Shown here: positions 62,823 to 64,000 of the stretch, in pieces | Layout of the letters: every line of letters begins with the position of its first letter | Position numbering within the stretch: position 1 is the first letter of the stretch | Source of the DNA: JAJXWB01 sp037044955 | Lineage (GTDB): Bacteria; Pseudomonadota; Alphaproteobacteria; Rhizobiales; Beijerinckiaceae | DNA: 64,000 nucleotides | Direction of reading: 5' to 3' | Assembly: GCA_037044955.1 (NCBI GenBank) | Contig: JBAOHX010000002.1 | Coordinates: 744,001 to 808,000 of the forward strand | The notes under the pieces: generated by a model | What the model was told of the DNA's origin: nothing | Database searches by the model: none | What the model saw: the letters and a program-made list of their open reading frames with translations, nothing else | Position numbers and translations under genes: made by a program

Positions 62823-63728
62823 ATGCTCGAAAAGCTGGACGACCAAACGCGCACGAGTCGCGGACCGCACAAGCAGGTCGGCGTCTCCTTCGAATTCTTT
62901 CCGCCGAAGACCGCGGACATGGAGACGCAATTGTGGGAGGCGATCGAGCGCCTCGCGCCGCTCTCGCCCGATTTCGTCTCCGTCACCTACGGCGCGGGCG
63001 GCTCCACGCGCGAACGCACGCACGCGACCGTCGCGCGCATCGTGCGCGAGACGCGGATCAAGCCGGCCGCGCACCTGACCTGCGTCGCCGCGACGCGCGA
63101 AGAAATCGACGATGTCGTGCGCGCCTATCATGCGGCCGGCGTGCGCCATGTCGTGGCGCTGCGCGGCGATCCCTCGGGCGGCGTCGGCACGGCCTATGAA
63201 GCCCATCCCGGCGGCTATGCGACCTCGACCGATCTCGTGCGCGCCGTCAGGCGCATCGGCGATTTCGACGTGTCGGTGTCCGCCTATCCGGAAATGCATC
63301 CGGAAAGCGCGTCCTTCGCTCAGGACATCGACGCGCTGAAGGCCAAGATCGACGCTGGCGCGACGCGCGCCATCACGCAATTCTTCTTCGAGAACGACAT
63401 CTATTTCCGTTATCTCGATCGCGTGCGGAAAGCCGGTATCGACATTCCGATTCTCCCCGGCCTCGTCGCCGTGCAGAACTTCAAGCAGACGGCGGGCTTT
63501 GCGAAAAAGACCGGCGCCAGCGTGCCGCAATGGCTGGCCGACCGTTTCGAGGGTCTCGAGAACGATCCCGCCACGCGCCGCCTGATCGCGGCCGCCGTCG
63601 CCGCCGAACAGGCGCTCGACCTGATGGATCGCGGCGTCGAGAATTTTCACTTCTACACGATGAACCGCGCCGATCTCGTCTATGCGACGTGCCATCTGCT
63701 CGGCGTGCGCGCGAAGGTGGGGGCGTGA
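62823..63728 (+). CDS. metF: Methylenetetrahydrofolate reductase MetF
   Basis: 301 residues. It reduces 5,10-methylene-THF to 5-methyl-THF, the methyl donor for methionine synthase, using FAD and NAD(P)H. Seen: F-E-F-F-P-P-K-T with the catalytic Glu near residue 24, V-T-Y-G-A-G-G-S-T-R, A-H-L-T-C-V, L-R-G-D-P, D-A-G-A-T-R-A-I-T-Q-F-F-F and N-F-H-F-Y-T-M-N. It starts 1 bp after the regulator stop, so it is co-transcribed and under the same operator. Length is as usual for bacterial MetF. Confidence 0.95.
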   Translation: MLEKLDDQTRTSRGPHKQVGVSFEFFPPKTADMETQLWEAIERLAPLSPDFVSVTYGAGGSTRERTHATVARIVRETRIKPAAHLTCVAATREEIDDVVRAYHAAGVRHVVALRGDPSGGVGTAYEAHPGGYATSTDLVRAVRRIGDFDVSVSAYPEMHPESASFAQDIDALKAKIDAGATRAITQFFFENDIYFRYLDRVRKAGIDIPILPGLVAVQNFKQTAGFAKKTGASVPQWLADRFEGLENDPATRRLIAAAVAAEQALDLMDRGVENFHFYTMNRADLVYATCHLLGVRAKVGA

Positions 63729-63740
63729 CATCGTCTGCGC

Positions 63741-63905
63741 ATCTGCCTCCCCGCGACACGAAATCGGCTGTTGCCGACTTCGGTCGGATACGGGGAGGTC
63801 GCAATGCGCGGCATTGCGGGTGGGGTCTGCCGGGCGCCGTCTTGCATCAAGCCCCACCCGTCACGCTTGGCGTGACACCCTCCCCGCAAGCGGGGAGGGA
63901 GGGCG
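63741..63905. repeat. Intergenic repeats with the TCGGCTGTTGCCGA palindrome
   Basis: GAAATCGGCTGTTGCCGACTTCG (single-base variant of the 10-bp-arm palindrome, about 63760-63782), then CACCCGTCACGC and CCCTCCCCGC-n-GCGGGGAGGGAGG. It lies between metF and the last partial gene. Confidence 0.7.
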
Positions 63906-63966
63906 CGGAGAGATTTGCGCCAGACGACAAAGGTAAAACGCGCCGCGTGCGCTGTGGAATGGACAG

Positions 63967-64000
63967 ATGACGAAACTAACCGACCTCGCCCGCGAACGCA
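63967..64000 (+). CDS. Start of a coding region cut by the window edge, possibly metH
   Basis: ATG at 63967 followed by T-K-L-T-D-L-A-R-E-R and then the window edge. The beginning of B12-dependent methionine synthase often reads similarly (L-x-x-R-I-L-V-L-D-G-A-M-G-T further on), and metH usually follows metF in this order of bacteria. With 11 codons this remains a suggestion. Confidence 0.35.
   Translation, partial: MTKLTDLARER

Noticed and set aside
1..64000. CRISPR array, tRNA, rRNA, phage genes
   Set aside because: I looked for regularly spaced repeats, tRNA T-loop patterns and integrases and saw none. The palindromes present are irregularly spaced.

Overview
The window is GC-rich DNA (roughly two thirds G+C by eye) with tightly packed genes and short palindromic repeats between them. 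Gene content and style (LivFGHM transporter, PimC/PimD-like dehydrogenases, ArsR-methyltransferase next to metF, PilZ and DUF169 genes, several dispersed palindrome families) point to an alphaproteobacterium of the order Rhizobiales/Hyphomicrobiales. I cannot name the genus. I see no tRNA, rRNA, CRISPR array, transposase or phage gene, so this looks like ordinary chromosome.

Layout. (1) 1-8.3 kb: the tail of a MarR regulator, an enamidase-like amidohydrolase, a membrane protein, a ferredoxin-reductase-type flavoprotein, a PilZ protein, a 1-kb gene-poor stretch with repeats, a DUF169 protein, a flavin reductase and a PhaC/PhaZ-like hydrolase with a Cys nucleophile. (2) 8.4-18.1 kb: an MdtABC-type RND efflux operon (outer-membrane factor, adaptor, two pumps) interrupted by a small DUF559 nuclease-like gene lying between two inverted repeats. 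(3) 18.2-34.7 kb: an acyl-CoA catabolic island with eight acyl-CoA dehydrogenases, a crotonase, two short-chain dehydrogenases, a nitroreductase, an acyl-CoA synthetase and a TetR regulator whose operator lies inside its own promoter. (4) 35.3-38.8 kb: livGFHM, a branched-chain-amino-acid-type ABC importer without a binding protein, divergent from the PimC/D-like pair. It is followed by a D-malate/tartrate dehydrogenase. (5) 40-44.5 kb: small proteins, a crotonase plus CaiB/BaiF CoA-transferase operon, and a quinone oxidoreductase. (6) 44.7-51.1 kb: a very large membrane-anchored GH94-type protein and an outer-membrane-like protein. (7) 51-52.8 kb: the molybdenum-cofactor genes mobA and mobB with a DUF2478 gene. 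(8) 52.8-60.2 kb: two secreted proteins, a J-domain-like fragment, an MFS transporter, a membrane KAP-type ATPase and ettA. (9) 60.3-64 kb: a quinone oxidoreductase, a PsiF-repeat protein, and an ArsR-methyltransferase/metF methionine unit with a clear palindromic operator at its promoter. The first codons of what may be metH end the window.

The acyl-CoA dehydrogenases fall into large/small pairs resembling the alpha2beta2 enzymes used for dicarboxylic, alicyclic or steroid side-chain acyl-CoAs. With the importer, CoA ligase, hydratases and a dienoyl-CoA-reductase-like enzyme they probably form a pathway for an unusual carboxylic acid taken up from outside. The substrate cannot be read from sequence, and thiolase and 3-hydroxyacyl-CoA dehydrogenase genes are not in the window.

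A caution: nine places in seven genes (mdtB, the 40.4-kb secreted protein, the 41-kb crotonase, the CoA-transferase twice, the GH94 protein, mobA, ettA twice) carry what looks like a short insertion that breaks an otherwise intact, conserved protein. The regularity suggests sequence or assembly errors rather than nine pseudogenes. I annotate each as one gene over its full span.
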